64,000 bases of DNA from Bin80 sp965261255 (GTDB taxonomy: Bacteria > Bacteroidota > Rhodothermia > Rhodothermales > Bin80): NCBI GenBank assembly GCA_965261255.1, contig CBDHCQ010000004.1:1550001-1614000 (forward strand). Direction: 5' to 3'. This document shows, one piece after another, positions 44,013 to 54,031 of this stretch (the first letter of the stretch is position 1; every line of letters starts with the position of its first letter). The notes beneath the pieces were generated by a model. The model did no database searches, was not told the origin of the DNA, and saw only the letters and a program-made list of their open reading frames with translations. Made by a program: the position numbers and the translations under genes.

Positions 44013-45281
44013 CGGCAGGTTGGCTGCTTTCAAGTGGCAGAGATACGGCTTTTCAGTGAAGTGTACGAGTGCGTTGATTGCAGCTAGATCAGCTTGATTG
44101 TCAAGATCCCGGAGATGCCCTCTCGCGTCCAGGATGCGCACGACTCCTTCATTTGGTTCATAAGCGGCATGTCTTGACTTTCCTACTGTCAGGTAGTATT
44201 TATGCGCATCGGGAGTACTGATCCCGATGTTCTTCAGTGCCTGGCTTACGCGATCCTGCCACTGAATGAGTACTTCCCGTGAAGGTTCTTCAGTAAGGAA
44301 CGTACATCGAAACAGGTCTCGATTGATGATACGCCGCGATAAATCCGCAAGTATAGGGTCTGAGCTCCGACACCATTGCTTCAGGCTACAGGTTACTTCG
44401 GCGTCATCCAAGCTCAGGAATCGATTCAACACTTCATCCTCCGAGATTCTTGATGCATCAATTTTTCGCTCAAGGAACCAGCGCAATGCTGATGAGATGC
44501 CAGACACGGCTTCTTCATTGCCGCCATTGATCAAGTGCCGCGCACGGCGGATCGTACCGCGGAGCACGAAATCAGCAGCAACCACTGTCTTGTGCAGATA
44601 AACCTGCCAGTACATTAACCGCCGGGCTATTAGTACATTTTCGACTGCGTAAATTCCTTTCGACTCAATAGCCAGACAGGATTCTTTTCCTCCTTCTTTC
44701 GGGTAAACACACAGTGTACGCAGGATTCTCTCAATGCCAATTCTACCTTCAACCACCCCTGTAAAATGTGAATCTCTGCATAAATAATCCAATCGATCCA
44801 TATCCAGCTGACTCGAAATCAAGTCGCAAAAGAACGGACGTTCGTAGGTGCCGTCCAGCATCTGGATAGCCATGTCAATAGGCGGACCAATCCGTGATTC
44901 AAGCCTCCGCATGAGGGCTAAACTTATTTTCTCATGTGGTGTATCGTAAACCAGATCATACTCGAGCGTATGGGAATAGGGCCCATGGCCAATGTCGTGC
45001 AGCAGAATGGCGGCCATAGCTGCCAGTCTTTCATCTTCCGTGATAGGAGTTCCTTTGGCGGCCAAACTGTCCAGGGCATCGGACATTAATGCCATTGCAC
45101 CCAAGGCGTGCGGAAAACGACTATGTTCAGCGGCAGGGAAAACAATTAGTCCCAGACCCAGCTGCTTGATACGTCTGAGCCGCTGAACCTCGCGCGATTC
45201 AAGCAGTGGCTGAATTATCTTTCGGGGCACTCTGATGAACCCGTGAACAGGATCCGACAGGACTATGACATTGCGTGTCAT
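44007..45281 (-). CDS. HD-domain phosphohydrolase (SAMHD1/dGTPase-like)
   Basis: A 424-residue protein of the HD superfamily group that includes YwfO-like and SAMHD1-like dNTP or nucleotide hydrolases. The metal motif is H in SRFPHALGAMAL, then HD in LLHDIGHGPYSHTLEY. A later Asp is provided by the LDMDRLDYLCRDS region. The N-terminus DPVHGFIRVP is typical of this subgroup. The physiological substrate is not known. It is divergent from the deacetylase-like gene. Confidence 0.88.
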   Translation of the reverse strand: MTRNVIVLSDPVHGFIRVPRKIIQPLLESREVQRLRRIKQLGLGLIVFPAAEHSRFPHALGAMALMSDALDSLAAKGTPITEDERLAAMAAILLHDIGHGPYSHTLEYDLVYDTPHEKISLALMRRLESRIGPPIDMAIQMLDGTYERPFFCDLISSQLDMDRLDYLCRDSHFTGVVEGRIGIERILRTLCVYPKEGGKESCLAIESKGIYAVENVLIARRLMYWQVYLHKTVVAADFVLRGTIRRARHLINGGNEEAVSGISSALRWFLERKIDASRISEDEVLNRFLSLDDAEVTCSLKQWCRSSDPILADLSRRIINRDLFRCTFLTEEPSREVLIQWQDRVSQALKNIGISTPDAHKYYLTVGKSRHAAYEPNEGVVRILDARGHLRDLDNQADLAAINALVHFTEKPYLCHLKAANLPL

Positions 45282-45378
45282 TGCAGGTTGGGGCGATTCC
45301 CCGACTCGTCACCGAATGAGTGCGCACGCTGGCGTAATTTGATTTTCCAAAGTGATAACACTTAGCAGATAACTACTG

Positions 45379-46791
45379 ATGAGGGCTGCACTACCCGTGT
45401 GCATTGAAGTAAGCCAAGGCTATTGGCCAAAGGCAAAGTACGCCATCCGCATGTTACTTGAGCCACTTGGTTTGGGTCCGTTATTCAAGCCACGGAGTGA
45501 ACTGCGTGGTCATGGCTTGTACTATGGACAAAATCCTGCCGGTCTGCCTTCAACGATAACTGTATTGCCATTGGCGCACAACGCTGAAGAATTCTATGAT
45601 GATTTTACTGCTATAGATGTGGCTTCCGTGTGTTGGAGGGAGCATGCTGATTTTAGTATTCCAGTTCTTTTCTCGTCAGAGACAGGGGACGACCTTGTCG
45701 CTTCGGCTTTCTACTGGCTCTCGGGTTGGCAGGAATTCACCGTACACGAACGTGATCAGCATGGCCGGTTTCCGCATAAAGCCTCACTTCAAGCGATACT
45801 TGAAGTGACACGACTTCCTGTCGTAGATTGCTATCGAATGCTGTTAAGAGCACGATTAGAGGGTGCTGGGATTAATTCTGATCTGCGGAAATGGGCCGGG
45901 AAGGACTGGGCGTTTTGTCCTACGATTGATGTTGATTATCTTCGGCACTGGCGTTTTGGAATGATTTTTCGGGAAAAAGTTGAATATTTTCTGTTGAATC
46001 GTCGAAAAGTCAGTGTAGGTGAGCGCTGGCGTCGGCTGTTCCAGTTTATCCGTAGTTACTTTAGTCAGGGCGATGCATTTAAGATTGCCTTGCGTAACAT
46101 GTATCACGCGATTCGGGCTTATGGTAGCGCCACAATTTTTTTGAAAGCAGCAGCACACGGTCCTAATGATGTAAGTTATCAACTGGATCAACCCTTTCTT
46201 CGCGAACTGCTGACTGATCTCTCTTCTGATAGCTTTGAAGTTGGCCTTCATCCAAGCTATCACGCATATACGCATGCTGCTTATCTGCGCAGCGAGCGTA
46301 GTGCGCTTACTGAAATTATCGGAATAGATCCTGTAAGTGTTAGGCAGCATTTTTTGCGCTATGACTCCGCGATAACTCCCCACATCCAGGAGGCGATCGG
46401 ATTTAGAATTGATTCATCTCTTGGTTTTGCGGAATGTGCCGGGTTTAGAAACGGCACCTGTATGCCATTTCTTAGGTTTGATCCCGTGAGAAATAGGGTG
46501 ATGGATATTTGGGAAATGCCGCTATTATTTATGGATGGAGCATTGTTTAATCGACAGAAGTATGGAGCGGCTGAAGCCATTCAGGAAAGTATTGAACTCC
46601 TCAAGCTATGCCAGACATTTGGCGGAGTTGCCGTTGGTCTGTGGCACAATGTCATTGGCGAAGAATTAGATTATCCCGGGTGGGGGGAGCACTTTGAGAA
46701 GACATTGAGGTGGAGTAATACCCAAGGGGCACATATTGCCTCCTTACGAGACGCGCTTGGCGCATGGACGGGTTACCCAATTGCCAACTAG
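45379..46791 (+). CDS. Polysaccharide-deacetylase-family protein with DUF7033-like N-terminus
   Basis: A 470-residue protein. Residues 1-170 resemble the DUF7033-type region found before polysaccharide deacetylase-like domains in Bacteroidota. The C-terminal part has deacetylase-fold segments: FCPTIDVDY near residue 178, VGLHPSYHAYTH near 290, and FRIDSSLGFAECAGFRNGTCMPFLRF (core RIDSSLGFAE) near 345. VGLWHNV near the end may hold a catalytic His. No signal peptide is seen. A role in cell-envelope glycan synthesis is plausible. mutS follows after 45 bases. Confidence 0.75.
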   Translation: MRAALPVCIEVSQGYWPKAKYAIRMLLEPLGLGPLFKPRSELRGHGLYYGQNPAGLPSTITVLPLAHNAEEFYDDFTAIDVASVCWREHADFSIPVLFSSETGDDLVASAFYWLSGWQEFTVHERDQHGRFPHKASLQAILEVTRLPVVDCYRMLLRARLEGAGINSDLRKWAGKDWAFCPTIDVDYLRHWRFGMIFREKVEYFLLNRRKVSVGERWRRLFQFIRSYFSQGDAFKIALRNMYHAIRAYGSATIFLKAAAHGPNDVSYQLDQPFLRELLTDLSSDSFEVGLHPSYHAYTHAAYLRSERSALTEIIGIDPVSVRQHFLRYDSAITPHIQEAIGFRIDSSLGFAECAGFRNGTCMPFLRFDPVRNRVMDIWEMPLLFMDGALFNRQKYGAAEAIQESIELLKLCQTFGGVAVGLWHNVIGEELDYPGWGEHFEKTLRWSNTQGAHIASLRDALGAWTGYPIAN

Positions 46792-46836
46792 GGGAAGATG
46801 TGTCACGGTTTGAACAATATTTATTTACTGTGACTC

Positions 46837-49407
46837 ATGTCAAGAAGGGGACGAGGTCAGACGCCGCTGATGCGGCAGTATTACCGGATTAAGGCGGAAC
46901 ATCCGGACACGCTTCTTTTGTTTCGGATGGGCGATTTCTACGAGACATTTGAGGAAGATGCTCTCAAAGCAAGTGACGTGTTGGGTATTGTGCTTACCAA
47001 ACGGGCAAATGGTGCGGCAAAGAGTGTACCGCTCGCGGGGTTTCCTCATCACGCACTCGAAAATCATCTCCCAAAACTGATTGAAGCAGGCCTCAGGGTT
47101 GCGATTTGTGAGCAACTTGAGGACCCAAAATCGACACGATCTCTGGTCAAGCGGGGCGTGACTGAAATCGTTACGCCCGGGGTATCTCTTCGGGATCAGA
47201 TGCTGTCTCCAAAGCAGGCGAACTACCTGGTGGCAGTACACTTTGGGAAGAAGCAGGTAGTAGGGGTTGCTTACGCGGATGCATCCACTGGCGAGTTCCT
47301 GCTCACAGAGGTTAGTCAATCCAGACTGGATGACCTGTTACAGAGTATCGAACCGGCAGAACTCCTTGTTAACAAAGCTGCGCAAGAGTCTGTACGCGCA
47401 TTCAGGGATCAAGGCTACATGGTTACCGCTCGCGAGGATTGGGTGTTTGATCCTGATTTTGCCAACACAACACTTCTTGAACACTTTGGCACACACTCTT
47501 TGAAAGGTTTTGGGATTTCAGGGTTGAGAGAGGGGGTCGTTGCAGCAGGTGCAGTACTCCACTACTTGATCGAAACGCAAAAGGGTAAACCAGAGCATAT
47601 ACGTCGGATTCAGCAACAGATGGATGAGGGATACATGCTCCTTGATCCACAAACTCGGCGTAATCTTGAACTGCTGGTTCCGCTCCATGGAGACCGTACC
47701 AGTACCACGATGGTTGAGCTTCTGGATCAAACCCGCACCGCTATGGGCGCGAGGATCTTGAGACGGTGGCTCTTCCGACCTTTGCGGGATGTTACACGCA
47801 TTAATCGTAGGCTGGATGCTGTTGAGACGCTGGTACACAATACAGAAATTCGAGAAAATCTACAGCATTGCCTCAAACAAATCTGCGACATTGAGCGGGT
47901 GGTTGCCAGGATATGTACGCAACGAGCGACTCCCCGTGAGTTGTTGTCACTCGCATTGGCACTACGGCAGGTGCCTGAGTTGGTCCAGAGTTTACAATCA
48001 ACCGACTGCAAAGTATTGGATGAATTATCTCGACGGCTGAATCCCTGTGATGATATTGAATCCGCCATCAGTCAGGCCCTTGACGACTCTTCGGAGCATA
48101 TATTTCGACGAGGCTACAGCGAGGAACTGGATAGATTATGCGAGATTTCTAGTTCCGGAAAAGGATTTATTGAGGCACTTCAGAAGCGTGAAAGTGAACG
48201 GACCGGTATTCCATCTCTAAAGGTAGGCTATAACAAGATATTTGGGTACTACCTGGAGATAACGAATGTACATCGGGACAAGGTACCACCCGAATATGTT
48301 CGGAAGCAGACGTTGGTTAACGCAGAGCGATATATCACCAGTGAGTTGAAAGAATATGAGGAAAGTGTAATTGGGGCGCAGGAGCGGATCACAGTACTCG
48401 AAAACGAACTCCTAAGATCTCTCAGAGCGGATTTGGCAAAATCATCCAGGGAGCTCCAGCAGCTGGGGGCCATGATAGCAGTTCTGGATTGTTTCGTAGG
48501 CTTTGCTGAAGTAGCTGTTCGTGAAGGCTATGTGAGGCCAGGCATTGATAACACCAGACTGCTCAGAATAGTGCATGGCAGGCATCCGATTGTAGAGCGG
48601 GCGGATCCTGCTGCCTTCGTCCCAAACTCAATAGAACTTGATCCTGATAAGTATCAGATATTCATAATAACGGGTCCCAACATGGCGGGCAAGAGTGTAA
48701 TTTTACGCCAGGTGGGTTTAATCGTCTTGATGGCACAGGCAGGAAGCTTCGTGCCCGCGAAATCGGCTACCATTGGTGTTGTTGACCGCATCTTTACGCG
48801 TGTTGGTGCATCAGATAACTTGGCGGCGGGTGAGAGCACTTTTCTGGTTGAGATGAATGAGGCCGCAAACATTCTCAATAATGCCACCCGAGATTCGCTG
48901 ATTCTCCTAGATGAGATAGGGCGGGGGACAAGCACTTTTGATGGTCTCTCTATTGCGTGGGCGCTGGTTGAATACTTGCACGGAAATGAGTCAATAGCTG
49001 CACGAACACTTTTTGCGACCCATTATCATGAACTTAATACGCTTGAGGAGCGTCTCGAAAGGGTTAAGAACTACAAGGTCCACGTTCAGGAGCATGACGG
49101 GAAGATTGTTTTTCTCCACAAGTTGATCCGCGGGGCGGCAGATCACTCTTATGGTATAGAGGTGGCTCGTATGGCTGGACTGCCCTCAAAATTGCTGGGC
49201 AGAGCAAGGGAGATTCTGGATGAACTTGAATCTCAGAAACCCGTCAGGGAAGACACTGTGCCGAAAATGCAATCTGTACAAATGATGCTTTTTGATCAAC
49301 CAGAATTCGATGCAGTACGCGATAAACTACAGGAAATAGATATTAACAGAATTACGCCGCTGCAGGCGTTATCCCTTTTAGCAAAGTTAAAGGACCTTTC
49401 TGACTAG
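46837..49407 (+). CDS. mutS: DNA mismatch repair protein MutS
   Basis: Recognises mismatches and recruits MutL. The 856 residues are full length. The mismatch-binding FxE motif lies in FRMGDFYETF near residues 31-40. The ATPase has Walker A TGPNMAGKS near 613-621, then LVEMNEAANIL, Walker B LILLDEIGRGTSTFDG and FATHYHEL. The C-terminal helices are present. mutL is about 7 kb upstream on the same strand. Confidence 0.98.
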   Translation: MSRRGRGQTPLMRQYYRIKAEHPDTLLLFRMGDFYETFEEDALKASDVLGIVLTKRANGAAKSVPLAGFPHHALENHLPKLIEAGLRVAICEQLEDPKSTRSLVKRGVTEIVTPGVSLRDQMLSPKQANYLVAVHFGKKQVVGVAYADASTGEFLLTEVSQSRLDDLLQSIEPAELLVNKAAQESVRAFRDQGYMVTAREDWVFDPDFANTTLLEHFGTHSLKGFGISGLREGVVAAGAVLHYLIETQKGKPEHIRRIQQQMDEGYMLLDPQTRRNLELLVPLHGDRTSTTMVELLDQTRTAMGARILRRWLFRPLRDVTRINRRLDAVETLVHNTEIRENLQHCLKQICDIERVVARICTQRATPRELLSLALALRQVPELVQSLQSTDCKVLDELSRRLNPCDDIESAISQALDDSSEHIFRRGYSEELDRLCEISSSGKGFIEALQKRESERTGIPSLKVGYNKIFGYYLEITNVHRDKVPPEYVRKQTLVNAERYITSELKEYEESVIGAQERITVLENELLRSLRADLAKSSRELQQLGAMIAVLDCFVGFAEVAVREGYVRPGIDNTRLLRIVHGRHPIVERADPAAFVPNSIELDPDKYQIFIITGPNMAGKSVILRQVGLIVLMAQAGSFVPAKSATIGVVDRIFTRVGASDNLAAGESTFLVEMNEAANILNNATRDSLILLDEIGRGTSTFDGLSIAWALVEYLHGNESIAARTLFATHYHELNTLEERLERVKNYKVHVQEHDGKIVFLHKLIRGAADHSYGIEVARMAGLPSKLLGRAREILDELESQKPVREDTVPKMQSVQMMLFDQPEFDAVRDKLQEIDINRITPLQALSLLAKLKDLSD

Positions 49408-49422
49408 ATCTGAGGAACAAGC

Positions 49423-50691
49423 ATGAAAATACTCATTGTAGGAAGTGGTGGGCGTGAGCATGCTTTGGCATGGGCCGTACGCGGAGCTGACAGGTTGTTT
49501 ATAGCCCCGGGAAATGCGGGGACACGCGAATTCGGAGAAAATATCGATATCAAAGCGACAGATACGGGAGCCTTAGTGTCGTTTTCTCGACGCGAAAACA
49601 TTGATTTGGTTGTTGTCGGTCCAGAGGTACCTCTTGCAGGTGGATTAGCTGATGCCCTAGGCCAAGGCGGGATAGCCTGCTTTGGTCCATCAGCGGCAGC
49701 CGCCGAAATTGAAAGCAGCAAGGCTTTCGCCAAAGCATTTATGCAGCGCCATAATGTGCCAACCGCCCAATGGCAGGCCTTTCTTCCAGATCGGATTGAA
49801 GAGGCAAGGGCTTATGCGCGAACATTGGGAAGATGCGTTGTCAAGGCATCTGGGCTTGCTGCGGGCAAGGGGGCAATCATGTGTGAGGATCAGGCCAGCT
49901 CCGATCGTGCATTACATGAATTGCTGACTATGGGCCATCTAGGAGACGCGGGCAAGGAGGTCGTAGTTGAAGAATGGATGGAGGGCGAAGAGGCTAGCGT
50001 ATTCGCTCTTACGGATGGCGATGACTATGTGGTGTTAGATCCAGCCCAAGACCATAAACGCGCATTTGATAATGACCTCGGTCCAAATACAGGAGGCATG
50101 GGCGCATATGCTCCAGCTCCTGTAATGACCACAAACTTGATCGATGAAGTGTGCCGCTCAATCATTGAACCAACACTCGAGGGAATGGCATACGAGGGCA
50201 GGCGTTACACGGGCTGTCTCTACGCCGGTCTTATGATTACCGACCAGGGTCCTAAGGTTGTCGAATTCAACTGTCGTTTTGGAGATCCAGAGACGCAGGT
50301 TGTGCTACCCTTGATGGGGGCAGATCCCATAGAAGTACTCCTGCGAGCAGCTAACGGAGGTATAGGTAATTTACGACTGACCAAACAATCGCTTGCAGCT
50401 GCATGTGTGGTGCTGGCCAGTGGCGGGTATCCTGGTTCATACGACAAAGGATATCCCATTCATGGACTGAATGCTGCAAGTGAGATCCCCGGTGCTCTTG
50501 TATTTCATGCGGGTACAAAATCCGAGGATCAAAAAATCGTTACGGCGGGTGGACGTGTTTTAGGGGTGACCGCGGTGGCGTCCACGTTAAGGGATGCTGT
50601 TAGTCGGGCCTACGAAGCGGCCGATCTCATACAGTTCGACGGGAAGCATCTGCGACGGGATATTGGGCATCGTGCACTTGGGCGTCAATAA
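49423..50691 (+). CDS. purD: Phosphoribosylamine-glycine ligase
   Basis: Second step of purine synthesis, joining phosphoribosylamine and glycine with ATP. The 422-residue ATP-grasp enzyme begins MKILIVGSGGREHALAW. It has the glycine-rich VVKASGLAAGKG loop and the family signature RFGDPETQVVLP near residue 285. It begins 15 bases after mutS, with GAGG before the ATG. Its stop overlaps the next start (TAATG). Confidence 0.97.
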   Translation: MKILIVGSGGREHALAWAVRGADRLFIAPGNAGTREFGENIDIKATDTGALVSFSRRENIDLVVVGPEVPLAGGLADALGQGGIACFGPSAAAAEIESSKAFAKAFMQRHNVPTAQWQAFLPDRIEEARAYARTLGRCVVKASGLAAGKGAIMCEDQASSDRALHELLTMGHLGDAGKEVVVEEWMEGEEASVFALTDGDDYVVLDPAQDHKRAFDNDLGPNTGGMGAYAPAPVMTTNLIDEVCRSIIEPTLEGMAYEGRRYTGCLYAGLMITDQGPKVVEFNCRFGDPETQVVLPLMGADPIEVLLRAANGGIGNLRLTKQSLAAACVVLASGGYPGSYDKGYPIHGLNAASEIPGALVFHAGTKSEDQKIVTAGGRVLGVTAVASTLRDAVSRAYEAADLIQFDGKHLRRDIGHRALGRQ

Positions 50692-51569
50692 TGCGCCGTC
50701 TGTTAACCTTATTGGTTCTTTCGGTGACGTTCGCCGGAATTGCGTGCGCCCAGGATACACTTAGCACCGGATTTGAAGTTGTTGCGCATTTTTCTGAGGC
50801 ACAGGCACTTGAAATCGACCCAGAGGGATTGCTCTATGTTGCGACGATGACGGAGGTTGTCCAACTTGGCCAAGATGGCAGAATACGTGCGAGTCTAGAT
50901 GGAACGAGTGCGGGTGCATTTGGGGAGATTTCTGATGTTGATCCGGGTAACGGATTGATATGGGTCATTGCAGATGCAGAGAATGGTCATCTGTTGCGGT
51001 TTTCAAAAGAGCTGCTGCATCTGGAGTCTATTCGAGTGCCCAGGAGTGCTAACGTCGAGTTGGAGCGATCCCCTCGGCTTGACCTATACGATGGGCTCAA
51101 AACTGCATTGGGGAGACCGATATCCGTTGCAGTCGGCTCAACCGGTGCCATATTTGTCATAGACGCGTCTACGCAACAGGTACTGAAATGGGATTCCAGT
51201 CGAAGATTAGAGCGCATCATCGGTGAATTCGGTGCCGGAGCAGGCGAATTGGTGGAGCCAATCAGTCTTTCTACGGATACTTCCTTGCTTTATGTGGCAG
51301 ATCGTGCGCTTGGTTTGGTGAAGGTGTACGATTACTTTGGCGGGCATGTGCGCAACCTGAAAGCAACACAAGAGGTGACAAGTGTCACCGTAGCAGGTGC
51401 AGAAGTATGGATTATTATGCCCCAGGCTATATGGATATATGATAACCGAGGCACTTTCTTGCGTCAGGTTATCGTTGAGCTTGACAGTCCGCTGTTGGCC
51501 GCGATACCTGTTTCGAAGCATATTCTTCTCCTGACTTCGACACGGCTACTACGGGCAAGATTTGGCTGA
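50691..51569 (+). CDS. Secreted NHL-like propeller protein
   Basis: A 292-residue protein with signal MRRLLTLLVLSVTFAGIACA, cleaved near AQ. The rest resembles NHL/SMP-30-type propeller blades (LEIDPEGLLYVATMTEVVQL; VAVGSTGAIFVIDASTQQVL; LSTDTSLLYVADRALGLVKV). No catalytic residues can be assigned. It overlaps the purD stop by one base, so translation may be coupled, though no functional link is evident. Confidence 0.65.
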   Translation: MRRLLTLLVLSVTFAGIACAQDTLSTGFEVVAHFSEAQALEIDPEGLLYVATMTEVVQLGQDGRIRASLDGTSAGAFGEISDVDPGNGLIWVIADAENGHLLRFSKELLHLESIRVPRSANVELERSPRLDLYDGLKTALGRPISVAVGSTGAIFVIDASTQQVLKWDSSRRLERIIGEFGAGAGELVEPISLSTDTSLLYVADRALGLVKVYDYFGGHVRNLKATQEVTSVTVAGAEVWIIMPQAIWIYDNRGTFLRQVIVELDSPLLAAIPVSKHILLLTSTRLLRARFG

Positions 51570-52092
51570 AATTCAAGTATATATACCTGGGCACTGCTGC
51601 AGTGCAGAGATGTGATTACAAGCTTAATTGCTATAGAAAAATCGCTAGCCCTTAATTAACAAGCCCTAATATGATGTGCCAGTGAGTTCAGATCATGTGG
51701 TTAGCGTATCCAGACACAATTTCACTGCTATCTTGGAAGACGGTTAACCCGCATGGTTAATTAGTGGCGTCCCCGGCTACGTAAAGCCAGTAGGTCATCG
51801 GGTCTCAGGTAAGAAAGATGGTGCGAGCCTAGCAAACCTCGGGATCGTGGTAAAGTGATTTCGTTATAGATACAGGAATGAAGCGAGGCACAGTTGATTG
51901 TCTGCAATGGTTGTTTTTCCCTAACTTCAGTGTTCTCCGGCTTTAAGGTGAGTGTTGACTTCTCCCGCAATTGAATCATTTCAAGCTATACAGCACGCCA
52001 CAACTCATTTCGCAGGATGAGCGAGAAACGTCCTCTTTCTGGCAGGTATCAAGGCGTGATCGTCAATTCTTTCAATAGAAGGGGCGATAGGG

Positions 52093-52122
52093 GTGTCAAT
52101 GATTTGCATAATGGGGTATAAT
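52093..52122 (+). promoter_or_regulatory. Likely sigma-70-type promoter of the ilv-leu operon
   Basis: A perfect TATAAT -10 box (52117-52122) lies 18 bases after GTGTCA (52093-52098), a 4/6 match to TTGACA. It stands about 84 bases before the ilvB ATG. Promoter rules in this lineage may differ, so this is moderate evidence. Confidence 0.45.
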
Positions 52123-52174
52123 GTGGCATAGCACAAATGTAAGGGACATCTTGCCAAGTAAGTGGTATCATAAC

Positions 52175-52187
52175 AGTTAGGCTAACT
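52175..52187. promoter_or_regulatory. Short palindrome in the ilvB leader
   Basis: AGTTAG and CTAACT flank one G, 18 bases before the ilvB start and downstream of the likely promoter. It may be an operator or a small mRNA structure. Confidence 0.25.
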
Positions 52188-52205
52188 CGCTTCAGCTTAA
52201 GACTA

Positions 52206-54005
52206 ATGAAATACGACGTCCATACGAAGGTCCAACCGGTCGTAACAGGTGATGCACTCCCGAATGTTCGACCAGAATTAACGACCGAGGGCCAGCACAT
52301 GTCTGGTGCCGAAATTCTGCTCCGGTCCCTGGAGGCCGAAGGGGTCAAGATTATCTTCGGACATCCCGGGGGGGCGGTGATCCATGTGTATGATGAGATG
52401 CACAGGATAAAACCCCAGTTTGAGCACATCCTCGTTCGGCATGAACAGGGAGGAACACATGCGGCAGAAGGTTACGCAAAAGCTACAGGAAAGGTGGGGA
52501 CCGTACTGGTTACGAGCGGGCCTGGTGCTACGAACACCGTTACGGGCATCGCAGACGCTTACATGGACTCGGTTCCGATTGTCGTGTTTACCGGACAAGT
52601 TCCCACAGGTCTCATTGGCAACGATGCTTTCCAGGAATGTGATGCAATTGGTATCAGCCGCTCCATAACGAAGCATAGTTATCTTGTTCGTGATGTGAGC
52701 GACTTGGCACGTACCGTCAAGGAAGCGTATCACATTGCCAGAACGGGGCGACCTGGTCCAGTATTGGTCGATCTGCCAAAGGATGTTTTGCTGGCAAAAG
52801 GCCCCTTTCTGTACCCGGAAACTGTGAATATGCGGGGATATGCGGTACCTGCGGAGGGGCGAATGGAGAAGTTGCAGCGCGCCGCGCAGATGATCGCAGA
52901 ATCGGAGCGCCCACTGTTTTATGTGGGGGGTGGAGCCGTTAACAGTGATTCCTCGGAATTGCTAACAGATATTGCAAGGTATACCGGTATTCCGGTAACG
53001 ACTACGCTGCATGGGCTAGGAGCCTTCCCTGAAGACGACCCTCTTGCATTACGTATGCTGGGCATGCATGGTACCTGGTGGGCGAACCAGGCGATACAGC
53101 ATTGTGACTTGATTATTGCAGTAGGTGCGCGGTTTGACGATCGTGTAACCGGGAAGTTGGACTCGTGGGCACCTCATGCAAAAGTTATTCACATCGAGAT
53201 TGATCAGTCGTGTATCTCCAAAAACGTTTTTGCAGATTGCGCTATCCTGGGAAATGTGCGAAATGTCCTTGAACAGCTGCGACCTATGGTCAAGCCGAAG
53301 GATACAACCGAATGGCTGAAACAGATTGAAGCCTGGCGCCAAGAATGTCCTTTGAAGTACGAACATGATGGGAAGTTGCGCGCACAGGGTATAATTGAAA
53401 AGCTGCGCGACAAGACCAAAGGCGATGCCGTGGTTATCACGGATGTTGGTCAGCATCAAATGTGGACGGCGCAGTACTTCCGATTCTTGCACTCACGAAC
53501 ACATATTACTAGTGGCGGTCTGGGTACAATGGGATTTGGTATGCCGGCAGCTATGGGAGCTGCTTTCGGAATGCGTGAAATTGGTTCGTCCAGACCGGTG
53601 GTCTGCATCAGTGGCGATGGTGGTTTCGTAATGAATGCCCAGGAAATGAGTGTGGCAGCAGCTCATAAGCTTCCACTGAAGCTCGCAGTCATAAATAATC
53701 GCTTTCTAGGTATGGTCAGACAATGGCAGGAGCTCTTTCACAAGGAGCGGTACAGTCATACCGATCTCTCAGATACGAACCCCGATTTCGTGAAACTGGC
53801 GGAGGCCAATCACTGCGTCGGCCTCTGTGCAAAGACACCGGAAGAAGCGCAGCAAATTATTGACGAGGCATGGAAGGTGACCGATCGACCTGCACTTATG
53901 GAATTTCAGGTGGCAAAAGAAGAAATGGTCTTTCCGATGGTGCCCGCTGGTGCGGCAACAGGGGAAATGATCACCGACAGGATGACACCAAACTCCTTCG
54001 TGTAA
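52206..54005 (+). CDS. ilvB: Acetolactate synthase large subunit
   Basis: Thiamin-diphosphate enzyme forming 2-acetolactate (valine, leucine) or 2-aceto-2-hydroxybutyrate (isoleucine). The 599-residue protein has the catalytic-glutamate region VRHEQGGTHAAEGYAKATG, the central IAVGARFDDRVTG and the ThDP motif ISGDGGFVMNAQEMSVA ending in INNRFLGMV. About 30 residues precede the usual family start, and an ATG at 52299 (MSGAEILL) is an alternative. It is first of eight closely spaced genes; the regulatory subunit follows after 26 bases. Confidence 0.96.
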   Translation: MKYDVHTKVQPVVTGDALPNVRPELTTEGQHMSGAEILLRSLEAEGVKIIFGHPGGAVIHVYDEMHRIKPQFEHILVRHEQGGTHAAEGYAKATGKVGTVLVTSGPGATNTVTGIADAYMDSVPIVVFTGQVPTGLIGNDAFQECDAIGISRSITKHSYLVRDVSDLARTVKEAYHIARTGRPGPVLVDLPKDVLLAKGPFLYPETVNMRGYAVPAEGRMEKLQRAAQMIAESERPLFYVGGGAVNSDSSELLTDIARYTGIPVTTTLHGLGAFPEDDPLALRMLGMHGTWWANQAIQHCDLIIAVGARFDDRVTGKLDSWAPHAKVIHIEIDQSCISKNVFADCAILGNVRNVLEQLRPMVKPKDTTEWLKQIEAWRQECPLKYEHDGKLRAQGIIEKLRDKTKGDAVVITDVGQHQMWTAQYFRFLHSRTHITSGGLGTMGFGMPAAMGAAFGMREIGSSRPVVCISGDGGFVMNAQEMSVAAAHKLPLKLAVINNRFLGMVRQWQELFHKERYSHTDLSDTNPDFVKLAEANHCVGLCAKTPEEAQQIIDEAWKVTDRPALMEFQVAKEEMVFPMVPAGAATGEMITDRMTPNSFV

Positions 54006-54031
54006 TCAAGGCATTGATAATTTGATAGACA

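Larger units (their letters stand above)
51570..52205. other. 636-base intergenic region upstream of the branched-chain operon
   Basis: This long gap holds no gene I can support. A 72-codon minus-strand frame (51761-51979) has no recognisable features. A short palindrome GCACTGCTGCAGTGC lies at 51591-51605. The right end carries the likely operon promoter. The length could accommodate a leader RNA, but I see no known riboswitch or T-box pattern. Confidence 0.5.

Noticed and set aside
51591..51605. GCACTGCTGCAGTGC as a terminator for the NHL-like gene
   Set aside because: The centre is one base and there is no following T-run, so it does not look like an intrinsic terminator.
51761..51979. 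A 72-codon minus-strand frame in the gap before ilvB
   Set aside because: No recognisable domain, no ribosome-binding site and unusual composition; left as unassigned.
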